64,000 nt of DNA from Shouchella hunanensis. Its GTDB lineage: Bacteria > Bacillota > Bacilli > Bacillales > Bacillaceae_D. Where the stretch lies: assembly GCF_028735875.1 (NCBI RefSeq), contig NZ_CP117834.1, positions 372,001 through 436,000 on the forward strand, read 5' to 3'. Made by a program: the position numbers and the translations under genes. Shown in pieces: positions 17,769 to 26,450 of this stretch. The notes under the pieces were generated by a model. The model saw only the letters and a list, made by a program, of their open reading frames with translations, searched no databases and had not been told where the DNA came from. Each line of letters starts with the position of its first letter. Within the stretch, counting starts at the first letter, position 1.

Positions 17769-18711
17769 ATTTTGGCCTCCTTAAGAGCAAATAAAGGAAA
17801 ATTCCGCTCCCAATGACGCCAACCATTAAACCAATTGGTATTTCGTATGGATAAATAAGGATTCGACCTAAAATATCACATGCTAGAAGAAAAATGGCTC
17901 CAAATAACGCCGTATGCGGTAAACTATTTTTTAGATTGTCTCCACGCATGATGGATACAATATTCGGTATAATCAATCCTAAAAAGGGAACAGACCCAAT
18001 CGTAACAACAACAGTAGCTGTTACCATCGCAACAATTAATAATCCGATATTCATAATTCGGTTATAATTCATTCCCAAGTTTGTTGCGAAATCTTTCCCT
18101 AAACCGGCAACCGTGAAGCGATTTGCAAATAGGAACGCAATAAACATTAATGGAATTCCTATGTAAAGCAACTCAAAATTACCCCGAATGACTAGAGCAA
18201 AATTTCCTTGCATCCAAGATGAGAGGGTTTGAATTAAGTCGTTTTGATACGCGATGAACGTCGTAATAGAATTCACAACACTTCCAAGCATTAAGCCTAC
18301 CAATGGCACAAAAATCACATTCTTAAAACGAATTCGTTCTAAAATTTTCATGAATAACAGCGTGCCACCTAACGCAAAGATAAATGCAACAAGCATACGC
18401 TCCATTGTGCTTGCCTGCGTAAATACAAGCATCGCTACTAAAATACCTAAGCGAGCCCAATCCATGGTTCCTGCAGTTGTAGGCGAAACAAATTTGTTCT
18501 GCGTTAGTTGCTGCATAATCAATCCACAGACACTTAAGCTAACGCCAACAATGAGAATGCTCAAAAGTCTTGGTATTCGGTTTATTAATATAGTTTGGAC
18601 TTCATCATCAGTTAAACGGAAAAGATCAAGTGGTGAAATGTCGTGTGCACCAATAAAAAGTGAACTAATCGATAACACAATGAGAATCGGCAAGAGAATC
18701 TTTATTTTCAT
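17758..18711 (-). CDS. yclN: Siderophore ABC transporter permease YclN
   Basis: 317 residues from the ATG at 18711, beginning MKIKILLPI and aligning in my memory with the start of B. subtilis YclN. FecCD fold, 9-10 membrane segments; the motif KDFATNLGMNYNRI contacts the ATPase. The reading frame is open back to a TTG at 18777, but that start would lie in the Fur box. The ATG at 18711 has only a weak ribosome binding site, while a strong one sits 32 bases upstream ahead of minimal ORFs. First gene of the operon. Confidence 0.85.
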   Translation of the reverse strand: MKIKILLPILIVLSISSLFIGAHDISPLDLFRLTDDEVQTILINRIPRLLSILIVGVSLSVCGLIMQQLTQNKFVSPTTAGTMDWARLGILVAMLVFTQASTMERMLVAFIFALGGTLLFMKILERIRFKNVIFVPLVGLMLGSVVNSITTFIAYQNDLIQTLSSWMQGNFALVIRGNFELLYIGIPLMFIAFLFANRFTVAGLGKDFATNLGMNYNRIMNIGLLIVAMVTATVVVTIGSVPFLGLIIPNIVSIMRGDNLKNSLPHTALFGAIFLLACDILGRILIYPYEIPIGLMVGVIGSGIFLYLLLRRPKYAS

Positions 18712-18719
18712 GCTGTTCT

Positions 18720-18749
18720 TTACATGATTAAACCATGCAAGTGCCTCCC
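18720..18749 (-). promoter_or_regulatory. Strong Shine-Dalgarno before two minimal ORFs in the yclN leader
   Basis: Reading leftward: GGGAGG (18744-18749), seven bases, then ATG-GTT-TAA (18728-18736), then ATG-TAA (18720-18725), then eight bases to the yclN ATG. The strong binding site serves no in-frame yclN codon. Confidence 0.5.
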
Positions 18750-18761
18750 TCTCGTTAATAG

Positions 18762-18776
18762 TGATACTCATTATCA
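18762..18776 (-). promoter_or_regulatory. Fur box controlling yclNOPQ
   Basis: On the minus strand TGATAATGAGTATCA matches the 7-1-7 Fur consensus TGATAAT-n-ATTATCA with one mismatch. It lies just upstream of the yclN leader and covers a -10-like GATAAT, so iron-loaded Fur would block initiation. Confidence 0.8.
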
Positions 18777-18876
18777 ATTACATTCTCATTCTACCATTTC
18801 ATACGTAAGAGTCAAGAGTAAATGAGAAAGAATATCATTATTAATTAGAAAGGCAGCTACATGTGCATACAAAAAA

Positions 18877-18899
18877 ACATAGCTCACATGAAGCTATGT
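18877..18899 (-). terminator. Terminator of the PAP2 phosphatase gene
   Basis: ACATAGCT / AGCTATGT arms with a seven-base loop and a seven-T run on the minus strand, about 60 bases past the PAP2 stop. Confidence 0.8.
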
Positions 18900-18960
18900 C
18901 TTTTAAAACCATATTCTTTTTTCTTTTTTAAAAGCTTATGAAACCTTGAGTAAACTACTG

Positions 18961-19599
18961 TCATCTATTCAAATTCCTGCCATTACGTTGATAGTAAAAC
19001 CAATAAAAGAACGATAGGATGGCGCCGCTGAGAAAGAGACCACCCATTACGTCTGTCGGAAAATGCACCCCTAAGTATACTCTTGATATACCCATTAATA
19101 CAATCATGCCAATTGAGAAACTACTAATGGCAAAACGAATAGATCGACGGTCGGTTCTTTTCCAGATGAGAAAAGCTACTACGCTATAAAATGATGCAGC
19201 TCCCATTGTATGTCCGCTGGGAAAGCTAAAAGTCGAAAGTTCAACAATCATAAATTCTTCTGGTCTAACCCGAGCAAAGCTGTATTTCGCAGCAGTATTT
19301 AAAACACCTGTTGTAAGTAATACCGCTGCCGAAAAATAGACATCGTTAAGTGGAGAACGTCTGACTAATAGAAAGATTATGAGCACAATCCCTAAAATGG
19401 CGACTATCTTCGTTGAGCCAACAAACGCTAAGCCATCCATTAGCATAAGGAAACCATCGGTACGAGTTTGTTCAAACCACGATAGAATGCCTCGATCAAA
19501 AGCTGTTACAATGGTGGTTCGGTAAGTCAAGAAAACCACGAAAAAAGCCATAACAAATATCATACTTACGCGCAACGGCGCTTTTTGAATACGGTTCAT
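18961..19599 (-). CDS. PAP2-family membrane phosphatase
   Basis: 212 residues with six membrane segments. The three phosphatase motifs are complete: KYSFARVRP, PSGH and SRVYLGVHFPTD, supplying the catalytic His residues on the outer face. Family members dephosphorylate undecaprenyl pyrophosphate, phosphatidylglycerophosphate or related lipids; which one is unknown. GAGGAG lies ahead of the ATG. It is monocistronic with its own terminator. Confidence 0.86.
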   Translation of the reverse strand: MNRIQKAPLRVSMIFVMAFFVVFLTYRTTIVTAFDRGILSWFEQTRTDGFLMLMDGLAFVGSTKIVAILGIVLIIFLLVRRSPLNDVYFSAAVLLTTGVLNTAAKYSFARVRPEEFMIVELSTFSFPSGHTMGAASFYSVVAFLIWKRTDRRSIRFAISSFSIGMIVLMGISRVYLGVHFPTDVMGGLFLSGAILSFFYWFYYQRNGRNLNR

Positions 19600-19733
19600 A
19601 CTACTCTCCTCTTAAAACCATTATGTTCCCTACACAACATAAGCGGTTCAGACGTAAAGATCTTTTGAAATCATTTCCATAATCGCGTTTAGTTTCCACA
19701 GATAGTGGAATAAATAAACTGGGAGTGATCAAC

Positions 19734-19877
19734 ATGATAGAAAAGCAACTTAACCAAACCGATCAATTAATTGACGAACTGATACAACAAGGCATCTATA
19801 AAATAAATGATCGACACTTATTCGAGTTAAGTGAAGAAGAAATAAAAGGGTTTTACTCCATATGGGTGAAGGAGTAG
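19734..19877 (+). CDS. Small FbpA-like (Fur-regulated basic protein) family gene
   Basis: 47 codons: MIEKQLNQTDQLIDELI, then QQGIYKINDRHLFELSEEEI. The pattern LIxxLIxxGIYKxxDxxLxELS resembles the FbpA family of small iron-stress proteins in bacilli. GGGAG lies eight bases upstream of the ATG. A TTGAAA / TTTAGT promoter pair with 17-base spacing lies upstream, the -35 overlapping the small dyad GAAAT-C-ATTTC, only weakly like a Fur box. Family call is from memory of the motif; not certain. Confidence 0.6.
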   Translation: MIEKQLNQTDQLIDELIQQGIYKINDRHLFELSEEEIKGFYSIWVKE

Positions 19878-19885
19878 TGAGTGAT

Positions 19886-20380
19886 TTACACTACTCTTCC
19901 TCCAGCTTGGGGTCCAAAGAATGGTTCAAACCAGTGACTTGCATAAACAGAAACAATACCAAACACAATTGCCCAAATCACAACCCCTACTACTGTCCAA
20001 AAGATAGCCAGACCTTTTGGTACACCTAACGCTACAGCCGTAGCAGCCGATAAATGGCTACTTAATAAAAAAGATCCTAAAATACCAACTCCAGGCATAC
20101 CATACTTCTCTAAGTATTTCTGCGTTTTCTCTTTCCGTTTATTCGGTTTTTCTTCTCCTTTTTCTTTTGCTCGCTTCACCATGCGTGAACGAATTTTGTC
20201 ACCTAACAGAACAATGGCAACCACACCTAAGCTATTACCGATAATGGAAATAATGACTACTGGGACAACAGGCTCTCCCATCAAAATGACACCTACTGGT
20301 ACTGCAATCATGTATTCCACTAATGGAATAAACGAGCCAATGAATAAAACGAGCATTAGGGATAAATCGACTTCAGCCAT
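19886..20380 (-). CDS. Small multidrug-export (Sm_multidrug_ex) family membrane protein
   Basis: 164 residues from the ATG at 20380, chosen because AAAAGGAG lies nine bases upstream; the ORF itself opens nine codons earlier. Four or more membrane segments (FIGSFIPLVEYMIAVPVGVIL, the VVIISIIGNSLGVVAIVLLG region, two near the C-terminus) flank a basic loop (RAKEKGEEKPNKRKEK). The family name reflects historical annotation; transport activity is unproven. It converges on the FbpA-like gene. Confidence 0.75.
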   Translation of the reverse strand: MAEVDLSLMLVLFIGSFIPLVEYMIAVPVGVILMGEPVVPVVIISIIGNSLGVVAIVLLGDKIRSRMVKRAKEKGEEKPNKRKEKTQKYLEKYGMPGVGILGSFLLSSHLSAATAVALGVPKGLAIFWTVVGVVIWAIVFGIVSVYASHWFEPFFGPQAGGRVV

Positions 20381-20600
20381 ATTCTTATTCTCCTTTTTAC
20401 GTCTCATTAACTAGAATCAACAAACGAAAAAAGCGCAAGAGCAGCGTCTTCTTTTTAAGCTCCATCACAGCTAAACGATTCGCTTCGTCATAACTGAATG
20501 GGACCATTGACTAAGCAACTAGAATAGAATGATGAATAGTAGCTTTATCAAAAAAAGAAGGACGTCCGACTCAAAGCGCTTCATGATCTCACGTCATTAA

Positions 20601-20972
20601 TTAGAAATTAATGACGCCAAATCCCATTAACACAACAACTAGTGCTAACACGAGAACAATAAACAGCGAACCAAGACTATTTTCGTTCCGCTTTGCCTTC
20701 CCAGCCGCCATTTCCATAAACCCAATCACTAATACAGCTAAGAGACCTTTTACAACATAGAAGAGATTAAAGTTAAGCGCAACCAACATAGCTATACCAG
20801 ATACAAGCATAAAGAGATAGAATAGTCTTGTAATCATATGTAAGATTGTAGCTGCTTTCAATTTTCTACTTCTATATAAAACAAAGGCAACGATAAAAAG
20901 AACAATTAGAAATGCCCAAGAACCTTCGTGTGTTGCTCTGAAAATACTGTAGTATTCAGTAAAAAAGTCCAT
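20601..20972 (-). CDS. yisL: YisL-family (DUF1516) membrane protein
   Basis: 123 residues with four membrane segments. ILHMITRLFYLFMLVSG and the conserved GFMEMAAG.K region match the YisL pattern in my memory. Function unknown. GGAGGG lies before the ATG. It precedes no obvious partner; the upstream ccdC gene is 70 bases away in the same direction and may be co-transcribed. Confidence 0.78.
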   Translation of the reverse strand: MDFFTEYYSIFRATHEGSWAFLIVLFIVAFVLYRSRKLKAATILHMITRLFYLFMLVSGIAMLVALNFNLFYVVKGLLAVLVIGFMEMAAGKAKRNENSLGSLFIVLVLALVVVLMGFGVINF

Positions 20973-21041
20973 TTTTGTTCACCCTCCTTTCCATTATTTC
21001 TCTGTCATTAGTATACCGTCTCTGTTTGCAAAATGCGAATG

Positions 21042-21536
21042 TTACGAAGTCGTGTACTGATTCAAATTTTGTTTAAGTTTAGCGTAACGTCTTAGCATCG
21101 CAATTCTCCATGGTAAGAGCATGGAGAAGGCCAAAATGAAAAACATACCTGACAGCTCGGCAGGATCAATGTTCTGCCCGATAACCAATCGAAAAACAAT
21201 TCGAACAAGTAGCAGAATAACCAGAATATAAGCAAATGCCTTCGATCGCTTTAAATATATATCTCCGTCACGAATTTCGAATTTAGACGTGTAAATCAAA
21301 ATGAGGGAGAACAAAAATCCAACAACCATTGCTTCAATAACGTAAAACAATGGAGGTCTAGTTGGTTCATATAGAAACATGAGTGCGCCTGTAGACATTG
21401 CTATAGGTGGAATAATAATTCGTCTTGCTGATGTCGGTCTCTTTGCAGCTTTCATTCGAATGATGAGAGCCGCCCCTCCCATAAAAGCCGCAATGAGAAC
21501 AGGGATAACAATTAAAATCCAGTTTGTTTCTTCCAT
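21042..21536 (-). CDS. CcdC-family membrane protein
   Basis: 164 residues, about five membrane segments. IIIPPIAMSTGALMFLYEPTRP fits the CcdC/DUF1453 family, a gene sometimes found beside ccdA in cytochrome c biogenesis loci. Its contribution to cytochrome maturation is not established. No ccdA is present here. Lies downstream of ctaB in the same orientation, separated by ctaB's terminator. Confidence 0.68.
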   Translation of the reverse strand: MEETNWILIVIPVLIAAFMGGAALIIRMKAAKRPTSARRIIIPPIAMSTGALMFLYEPTRPPLFYVIEAMVVGFLFSLILIYTSKFEIRDGDIYLKRSKAFAYILVILLLVRIVFRLVIGQNIDPAELSGMFFILAFSMLLPWRIAMLRRYAKLKQNLNQYTTS

Positions 21537-21583
21537 AAATAATCACCCTAACATAGGCATTCATTTGATATGTACTGAATAAA

Positions 21584-21611
21584 AGGTGCCTTGCGATTAT
21601 ACAAGGCACCT
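21584..21611. terminator. Terminator of ctaB
   Basis: AGGTGCCTTG / CAAGGCACCT perfect arms with an eight-base loop; T-rich tails on both strands. Confidence 0.85.
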
Positions 21612-21618
21612 CTTTTTA

Positions 21619-22563
21619 TTAAAACAATGGAGCTAGCATAGAGAAGCCGATGATGACGGCAAATAAAAGAACCAAATGATTTAATGAGAAAACGAACATA
21701 AACGTTGCCCATTTCTTTGGTTCCATTCGCTTATGCCCAACGATACTTACAATGAGCCAAGCTAATGCTAGAAGAAATGCAACAACGGTAATTACCCAAC
21801 TTACTGACACAAATAAAAAACTTGCAGCTATAAGAGCAACTAAATAAACGTTTGTTTGCAAGTACGTACGTTTAAACCCTTTTACAACCGGCAACATCGG
21901 TACATTAGCCGCTTTATACTCATCATGTCTACGTATCGCAATCGCATAAAAATGCGGCATTTGCCAGATCACCATGACAACAAAAAGCCCTAAAATAGCT
22001 GGGTGAAATAAATCCGGAGAAATGGCAGCCCAACCAATTAATGGCGGAACGGCTCCACCAATGCTCCCAATTTCCGTATTGTATATCGTCCGTCTCTTTG
22101 ACCACATTGTATAAGGAACAACATACAAAAACAGACCTAAGAAGCCAAACAAAGCAGCGAGTGGCGTCGCTAACAGCAACAAGAGAATACCAACTAGCGA
22201 TAATGAAATTCCTAGAAGAAGCGCATTTAATGGCTGCATTCTACCTGTAACGGTCGGTCTATTTTTCGTTCGATCCATAATGGCGTCAATATCTCTGTCA
22301 TACAAGTTATTAAAAGCTCCTGCAGCTCCTATAACCAGTGCTGAACCAATGACGGCAAATAGTATTTCCGTAAAGCGCTCATTGAGTGTTGTCCCACTTA
22401 TATAAAGCGCTAGACTTAGACCAGCAATCATTGCTAATAAGTTTGATTTTATAATCCCCGTCTTTAATGTTTCTGATAATACTTGTGAGAATGCCTGCTT
22501 AGGCGCAGCAAGAGAGGCTTTCTTTTCTATTTTTATTGACCGCAATCCTCTCTTCCCCCCCAT
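21619..22563 (-). CDS. ctaB: Protoheme IX farnesyltransferase (heme O synthase)
   Basis: 314 residues, UbiA-type prenyltransferase with about nine membrane segments. The first Asp-rich motif NNLYDRDIDAIMDRTKNRP is near residue 84, and YAIAIRRHDEYKAANVPMLP gives the second. It farnesylates heme B to heme O for terminal oxidases. No ctaA, ctaC or other oxidase gene lies nearby, so it has been separated from that cluster. Start choice is uncertain: the ATG at 22563 lacks a clear ribosome binding site and TTG at 22545 is an alternative. Confidence 0.93.
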   Translation of the reverse strand: MGGKRGLRSIKIEKKASLAAPKQAFSQVLSETLKTGIIKSNLLAMIAGLSLALYISGTTLNERFTEILFAVIGSALVIGAAGAFNNLYDRDIDAIMDRTKNRPTVTGRMQPLNALLLGISLSLVGILLLLLATPLAALFGFLGLFLYVVPYTMWSKRRTIYNTEIGSIGGAVPPLIGWAAISPDLFHPAILGLFVVMVIWQMPHFYAIAIRRHDEYKAANVPMLPVVKGFKRTYLQTNVYLVALIAASFLFVSVSWVITVVAFLLALAWLIVSIVGHKRMEPKKWATFMFVFSLNHLVLLFAVIIGFSMLAPLF

Positions 22564-22788
22564 CTGTTAGTATGATTCGTTAAAAGAATACCTTCATTTT
22601 ATCATAAACCTTGAACATAGAAAGAAGCTGACAAAACTGTCGTTTGCTTGTCAAGAAGTTATGGCTAATTCTTGAACAACCCTTGTCCTTTTTACATCTC
22701 TTCTATTATACGCTTTTTAAATAGTAATGCAAAGCAAATCACGAACAAATATGAATTTTTGTCAGTAAACGTAGAAGGATGTCTTAAC

Positions 22789-22820
22789 CTACCCTATTTG
22801 AACATGATATGATAGGGTAG
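22789..22820 (+). promoter_or_regulatory. Dyad and promoter upstream of ppaC
   Basis: CTACCCTAT and ATAGGGTAG are perfect 9-base inverted arms separated by 14 bases. The spacer begins with a possible -35 TTGAAC (22798-22803), and ATTATA follows 17 bases later. This is a likely promoter with a possible operator, although the stem could also form in the leader RNA. Confidence 0.4.
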
Positions 22821-22854
22821 ATTATAACTTATGGATAAAAGGAGTCATTAACCA

Positions 22855-23787
22855 ATGTCAAACCTGTTAATTTTCGGTCACAAGAATCCAGACACAGACA
22901 CCATTTGTTCTGCTATTGCATATGCAGACCTTAAATCACAATTAGGCTTTCAAGTAGAAGCTGTTCGCTTAGGGGATGTAAGTGGTGAGACGGCCTATGC
23001 ACTTGAAACGTTTCAAGTAGAAGCACCGCGTTTCATTGAATCTGCTTCTAATGAGACTAAAGAAGTCATTTTAGTCGATCATAACGAGCGCCAACAAAGT
23101 GTTGATGACATTGATGCCGTTCATGTTCGTGAAGTAATAGACCATCACCGCATCGCTAATTTTGAAACAGCAGACCCTGTTTATTATCGTGCAGAACCTG
23201 TTGGTTGCACAGCAACAATTATTTACAAAATCTATCAAGAAAAAGGGTTGTCCATTCCGAAACATATAGCTGGACTGATGCTTTCTGCTATCATTTCTGA
23301 CTCCCTTCTTTTTAAATCGCCAACGTGCACTGATGAAGACGTAGCAGTTGCAAAAGAACTAGAGCGTATTGCTGAAATTGATGCTGCATCGTATGGCTTA
23401 AATATGTTAAAAGCAGGAGCGGATGTTTCTACCAAAACATCAAAGGAACTGTTGACAATTGATGCAAAAGAGTTCTCAATGAATGATTATTCAGTAGAAA
23501 TTGCACAAGTGAATACCGTTGACATTCAAGATATTTTAACAAGAAAACAAGAGCTTGAGACGGAAATAAGCAGCACGATTAAAGCAAAAAACTTGGATCT
23601 CTATGTATTAATTATTACAGACATCTTAGAAAACAATTCCACAGCTTTAGTCATTGGAGAGAAAACGGCTGTTTTTGAAGAAGCCTTTAACACTTCCTTA
23701 ACTCAACATATAGCGTCACTCCCTGGCGTTGTATCACGAAAAAAACAGGTTGTACCTCCGTTAACTGAAAGCTTTTTAAATAAATAA
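22855..23787 (+). CDS. ppaC: Manganese-dependent inorganic pyrophosphatase
   Basis: 310 residues, family II DHH phosphoesterase. Metal-binding motifs are GHKNPDTD near residue 8, VDHNE near residue 75 and the DHH in IDHHR near residue 97. The C-terminal DHHA2 domain ends with the substrate-binding SRKKQ. It hydrolyses pyrophosphate in the cytoplasm and drives biosynthetic reactions. AAAGGAG lies before the ATG; monocistronic with its own terminator. Confidence 0.96.
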   Translation: MSNLLIFGHKNPDTDTICSAIAYADLKSQLGFQVEAVRLGDVSGETAYALETFQVEAPRFIESASNETKEVILVDHNERQQSVDDIDAVHVREVIDHHRIANFETADPVYYRAEPVGCTATIIYKIYQEKGLSIPKHIAGLMLSAIISDSLLFKSPTCTDEDVAVAKELERIAEIDAASYGLNMLKAGADVSTKTSKELLTIDAKEFSMNDYSVEIAQVNTVDIQDILTRKQELETEISSTIKAKNLDLYVLIITDILENNSTALVIGEKTAVFEEAFNTSLTQHIASLPGVVSRKKQVVPPLTESFLNK

Positions 23788-23809
23788 GAGTAGGCGAATG
23801 CCTACTCTT
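23786..23809. terminator. Bidirectional terminator ppaC/ger operon
   Basis: AAGAGTAGGC / GCCTACTCTT perfect arms around GAAT with T-rich tails on both strands. Confidence 0.85.
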
Positions 23810-23811
23810 AT

Positions 23812-24996
23812 TTATTGTTGTTCTGATTTCGGAACACGGTCACGGTAGAATTCATATTCTCCAGTATGCTCAATGACAGCTCTAACGGTAATGTTTCGGA
23901 GTGACGCCTCCGTTAATTCAAACGTCTGCTTCATCTGATTATAGCTTCTCACGTCACTTCGATAGAATTGATTTTCTAAGCTATATACATCCTTCTCATT
24001 ATTCAGTCCAAGTAAATAGGTGTCTCTTACCTGTTTTTCAATCATCTTTTCCATCAATTGAAGAATCTCTTTTATTGTTCTTGATGCGCCTAGGGTTTCA
24101 TCTGGTGGAAAATCTAAAAGCGAAGCATGTACATCTATATGAACATCAAAAAAGACTTCTCCATTTATCACTTCTGAATGAATACGATTTTTAGGACGAA
24201 TAATATTCAATGCAGCAATGGTTTTACCGTCTTCTTCAATTTGAAGTGGGCTATTTTCAGTCTGGTTATTTAGCCAGCGCAAGCCCGCAAGCTGAAGATC
24301 GGTAAACAACTTTGGCTCACTATCGCCTTTTAATAAAATCGCTCCATCAGACGACATGGCATCCTTTTTCTTGTTATTATTGTCCTTTAATTCCTTTTTA
24401 TTTATCCCTACCCTCGGTAACACAACAATGCGCCCTTTCTCCGCATAGTTTCGCATTAGCTGGTGCAACGTAATGGGTTCAATGAACGCTCGCTCTTTAT
24501 AGACCGTATCTGGGTTAAACAGCTCAGTATGAACAATATCGCCATACATATTCGTCAATAGCAAGATTTCCTCTAGGCTCTCAGCTGTTCCAAAAACCCA
24601 AGGTGTTGTTCGGACTTGATGAAAGCGATACAATCCTTCATTAATCTCAATAATTGGTTCATGTTCTAGTGCTTTCATGCTGTAAACCAATACATTTACA
24701 TGTCCCCAATGAAGCATTTGATTTGATTTGGAACTGAAGTTTTCGAGCGCCATCAGGATTGTTTCCCCCCGTGCTTCTGCTACCCATGCGCCTGAATCTA
24801 CCTCACTCATTCCTTCTTGACTCACTGACAAATGGCTAAAATCAATGGATTGTGCATAAATGATATACTCATCTTCTTCTGAATCATAATCTATCCCTAG
24901 AGCTGTTACATACTGGATATCTTGAAGATCGAATGAATCCCAGCAACCACTTAAACCAATTGCTGCTAATGTTAAGACAATCATCATTCTTTTCAC
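23812..24996 (-). CDS. Spore germination receptor lipoprotein, Ger(x)C family
   Basis: 394 residues. Lipobox LSGC at about residue 18 followed by WD (GCWD), the hallmark start of GerAC/GerBC/GerKC lipoproteins that sit on the spore inner membrane. The C-terminal domain (LGLNNEKDVYSLENQF, late VRAVIEHTGEY) is as in the family. GTG start with AAGGAGG eight bases upstream; overlaps the stop of the A subunit by four bases. It forms the C subunit of a nutrient receptor with the two genes upstream. Which germinant is sensed cannot be told. Confidence 0.88.
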   Translation of the reverse strand: MKRMMIVLTLAAIGLSGCWDSFDLQDIQYVTALGIDYDSEEDEYIIYAQSIDFSHLSVSQEGMSEVDSGAWVAEARGETILMALENFSSKSNQMLHWGHVNVLVYSMKALEHEPIIEINEGLYRFHQVRTTPWVFGTAESLEEILLLTNMYGDIVHTELFNPDTVYKERAFIEPITLHQLMRNYAEKGRIVVLPRVGINKKELKDNNNKKKDAMSSDGAILLKGDSEPKLFTDLQLAGLRWLNNQTENSPLQIEEDGKTIAALNIIRPKNRIHSEVINGEVFFDVHIDVHASLLDFPPDETLGASRTIKEILQLMEKMIEKQVRDTYLLGLNNEKDVYSLENQFYRSDVRSYNQMKQTFELTEASLRNITVRAVIEHTGEYEFYRDRVPKSEQQ

Positions 24997-26450
24997 CGAA
25001 ATTTCCTCCTTGTAGAGTCAACCGTTTTTAGATTGGCCGGCCTACGTTTCCGCCACTTCCACGGCTTTACAAAGACTCCGGAAATAAAATCTCTTTTGTT
25101 GAAAGGCGATAACGGCGATAAATACGGTAAACCAAATGACTCTAAACTTGCTAAGTAAACAATGATTGAAATCACAGCAATACAAAAACCAAACATACCT
25201 AAGAAGGCTGACAGCATCAAAACATAAATCCGAATGAGTGATACGGTTCCTGACAATACTTGGCTCGTTATTGCAAACGTAGATACTACGGTTAATCCTA
25301 CAACCACCAACATTGTAGGTGATGTCAATCCTGCTCTAATGGCAGCATCTCCAATTATAAGACCACCAACGACAGCTAATGTTTGACCAACAGATTTTGG
25401 TAACGTGGTCCCAGCTTCCCTAAATAATTCAAATAAAGCAATCATGAGAAAAATTTCCAAAACAGAAGATAAAGGTAAGCCTAATCGAGAGACATAAATT
25501 GTAGCTAAAAAAGGGAGAGGGAGTTGATCAACATGAAATGTATTTAATGCAATCCACAGTCCCGGAAGAAAAAGCGCAAGTAGTAATCCAGTCATTCGTA
25601 AAAGCCGCTGAAAACCAACAGAAATGAATGAGTTATGTAAATCCTCGGCTGTCTTCAATAAAAACATTAAATTAACAGGTGCAATAATTCCACCTGGAGA
25701 ACCATCGATCAATATAGCCACGCGCCCATTGTCCAAACAGGAAGAAATAAAGTCTGGTCGACTTGAATAGACCGTTAACGGAAAAAACGTAAATTTTGTG
25801 TTCGTTAATCGTTCCTCTACTTCAGCTAAACTTAAAACAGCATCAGTATCAATTGCTTCAATTTGTTTTCTTACTTCATTTAGTATCTCATCACGCACAA
25901 TATCTTTCATATAAAGAAGGGATAGTTGCACTTGTCCCCTTTTACCAACTATATAGGATTCGTTAACGAGGGAACTAGTACGAAGTCGCTTACGAACAAG
26001 TGCAATGTTCTCTTCAACATCTTCGGTAAAACCATCTCGTGGGCCTCGAAAAGAAATTTCTGTGTTTGATTCCTCTGGTTTTCTTTTTGGAAATTGGGGT
26101 AATTCGATTTCAATAAACTGTTTATCCTGCTGATCATTAAAAAGAATATAACCTGAAAAAATTCGTTGTATGACGTCTTCTTCATTCGCATCTGCAGCAA
26201 CCTTTTTCGCTTGGAGATGATGAATGGCTGAAGCATGTTGAAAAAAATCAGTGTCCGCTTGCTCAAACACCCTATACATAAGAGGAATTGTTTCAGTGTT
26301 CAATGCCTTAACATCCACAATAGAATGACAGTAAATCACCTCAACCTCATAGGGAGGCTGCTCACGAAATACAATTCGTTCTACAACAATATCGTCATTA
26401 ATCGCTAGCTTTTGTTTAATTGAATCAAAGGAAAGTTTAGAAGGATACAT
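24993..26450 (-). CDS. Spore germination receptor A subunit, GerA family
   Basis: 485 residues: a large soluble N-terminal region (to about residue 280), then four to five membrane segments (ALFLPGLWIALNTFH, then a stretch with LPLSSVLEIFLMIALFELFREAG). The family landmarks DGSPGGIIAPVN and LRTSSLVNESYIVGKRG are present. AAAGGAGG precedes the ATG. It overlaps the B-subunit gene by 14 bases. Order here is B-A-C rather than the common A-B-C. Confidence 0.9.
   Translation of the reverse strand: MYPSKLSFDSIKQKLAINDDIVVERIVFREQPPYEVEVIYCHSIVDVKALNTETIPLMYRVFEQADTDFFQHASAIHHLQAKKVAADANEEDVIQRIFSGYILFNDQQDKQFIEIELPQFPKRKPEESNTEISFRGPRDGFTEDVEENIALVRKRLRTSSLVNESYIVGKRGQVQLSLLYMKDIVRDEILNEVRKQIEAIDTDAVLSLAEVEERLTNTKFTFFPLTVYSSRPDFISSCLDNGRVAILIDGSPGGIIAPVNLMFLLKTAEDLHNSFISVGFQRLLRMTGLLLALFLPGLWIALNTFHVDQLPLPFLATIYVSRLGLPLSSVLEIFLMIALFELFREAGTTLPKSVGQTLAVVGGLIIGDAAIRAGLTSPTMLVVVGLTVVSTFAITSQVLSGTVSLIRIYVLMLSAFLGMFGFCIAVISIIVYLASLESFGLPYLSPLSPFNKRDFISGVFVKPWKWRKRRPANLKTVDSTRRKFR

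Noticed and set aside
18254-18727. 157-codon plus-strand ORF
   Set aside because: Antisense to yclN, a membrane-protein gene whose reverse frame is open by codon bias.
20408-20600. Possible small RNA between the export-family gene and yisL
   Set aside because: Only weak, short pairing segments and no promoter-terminator pair could be found.
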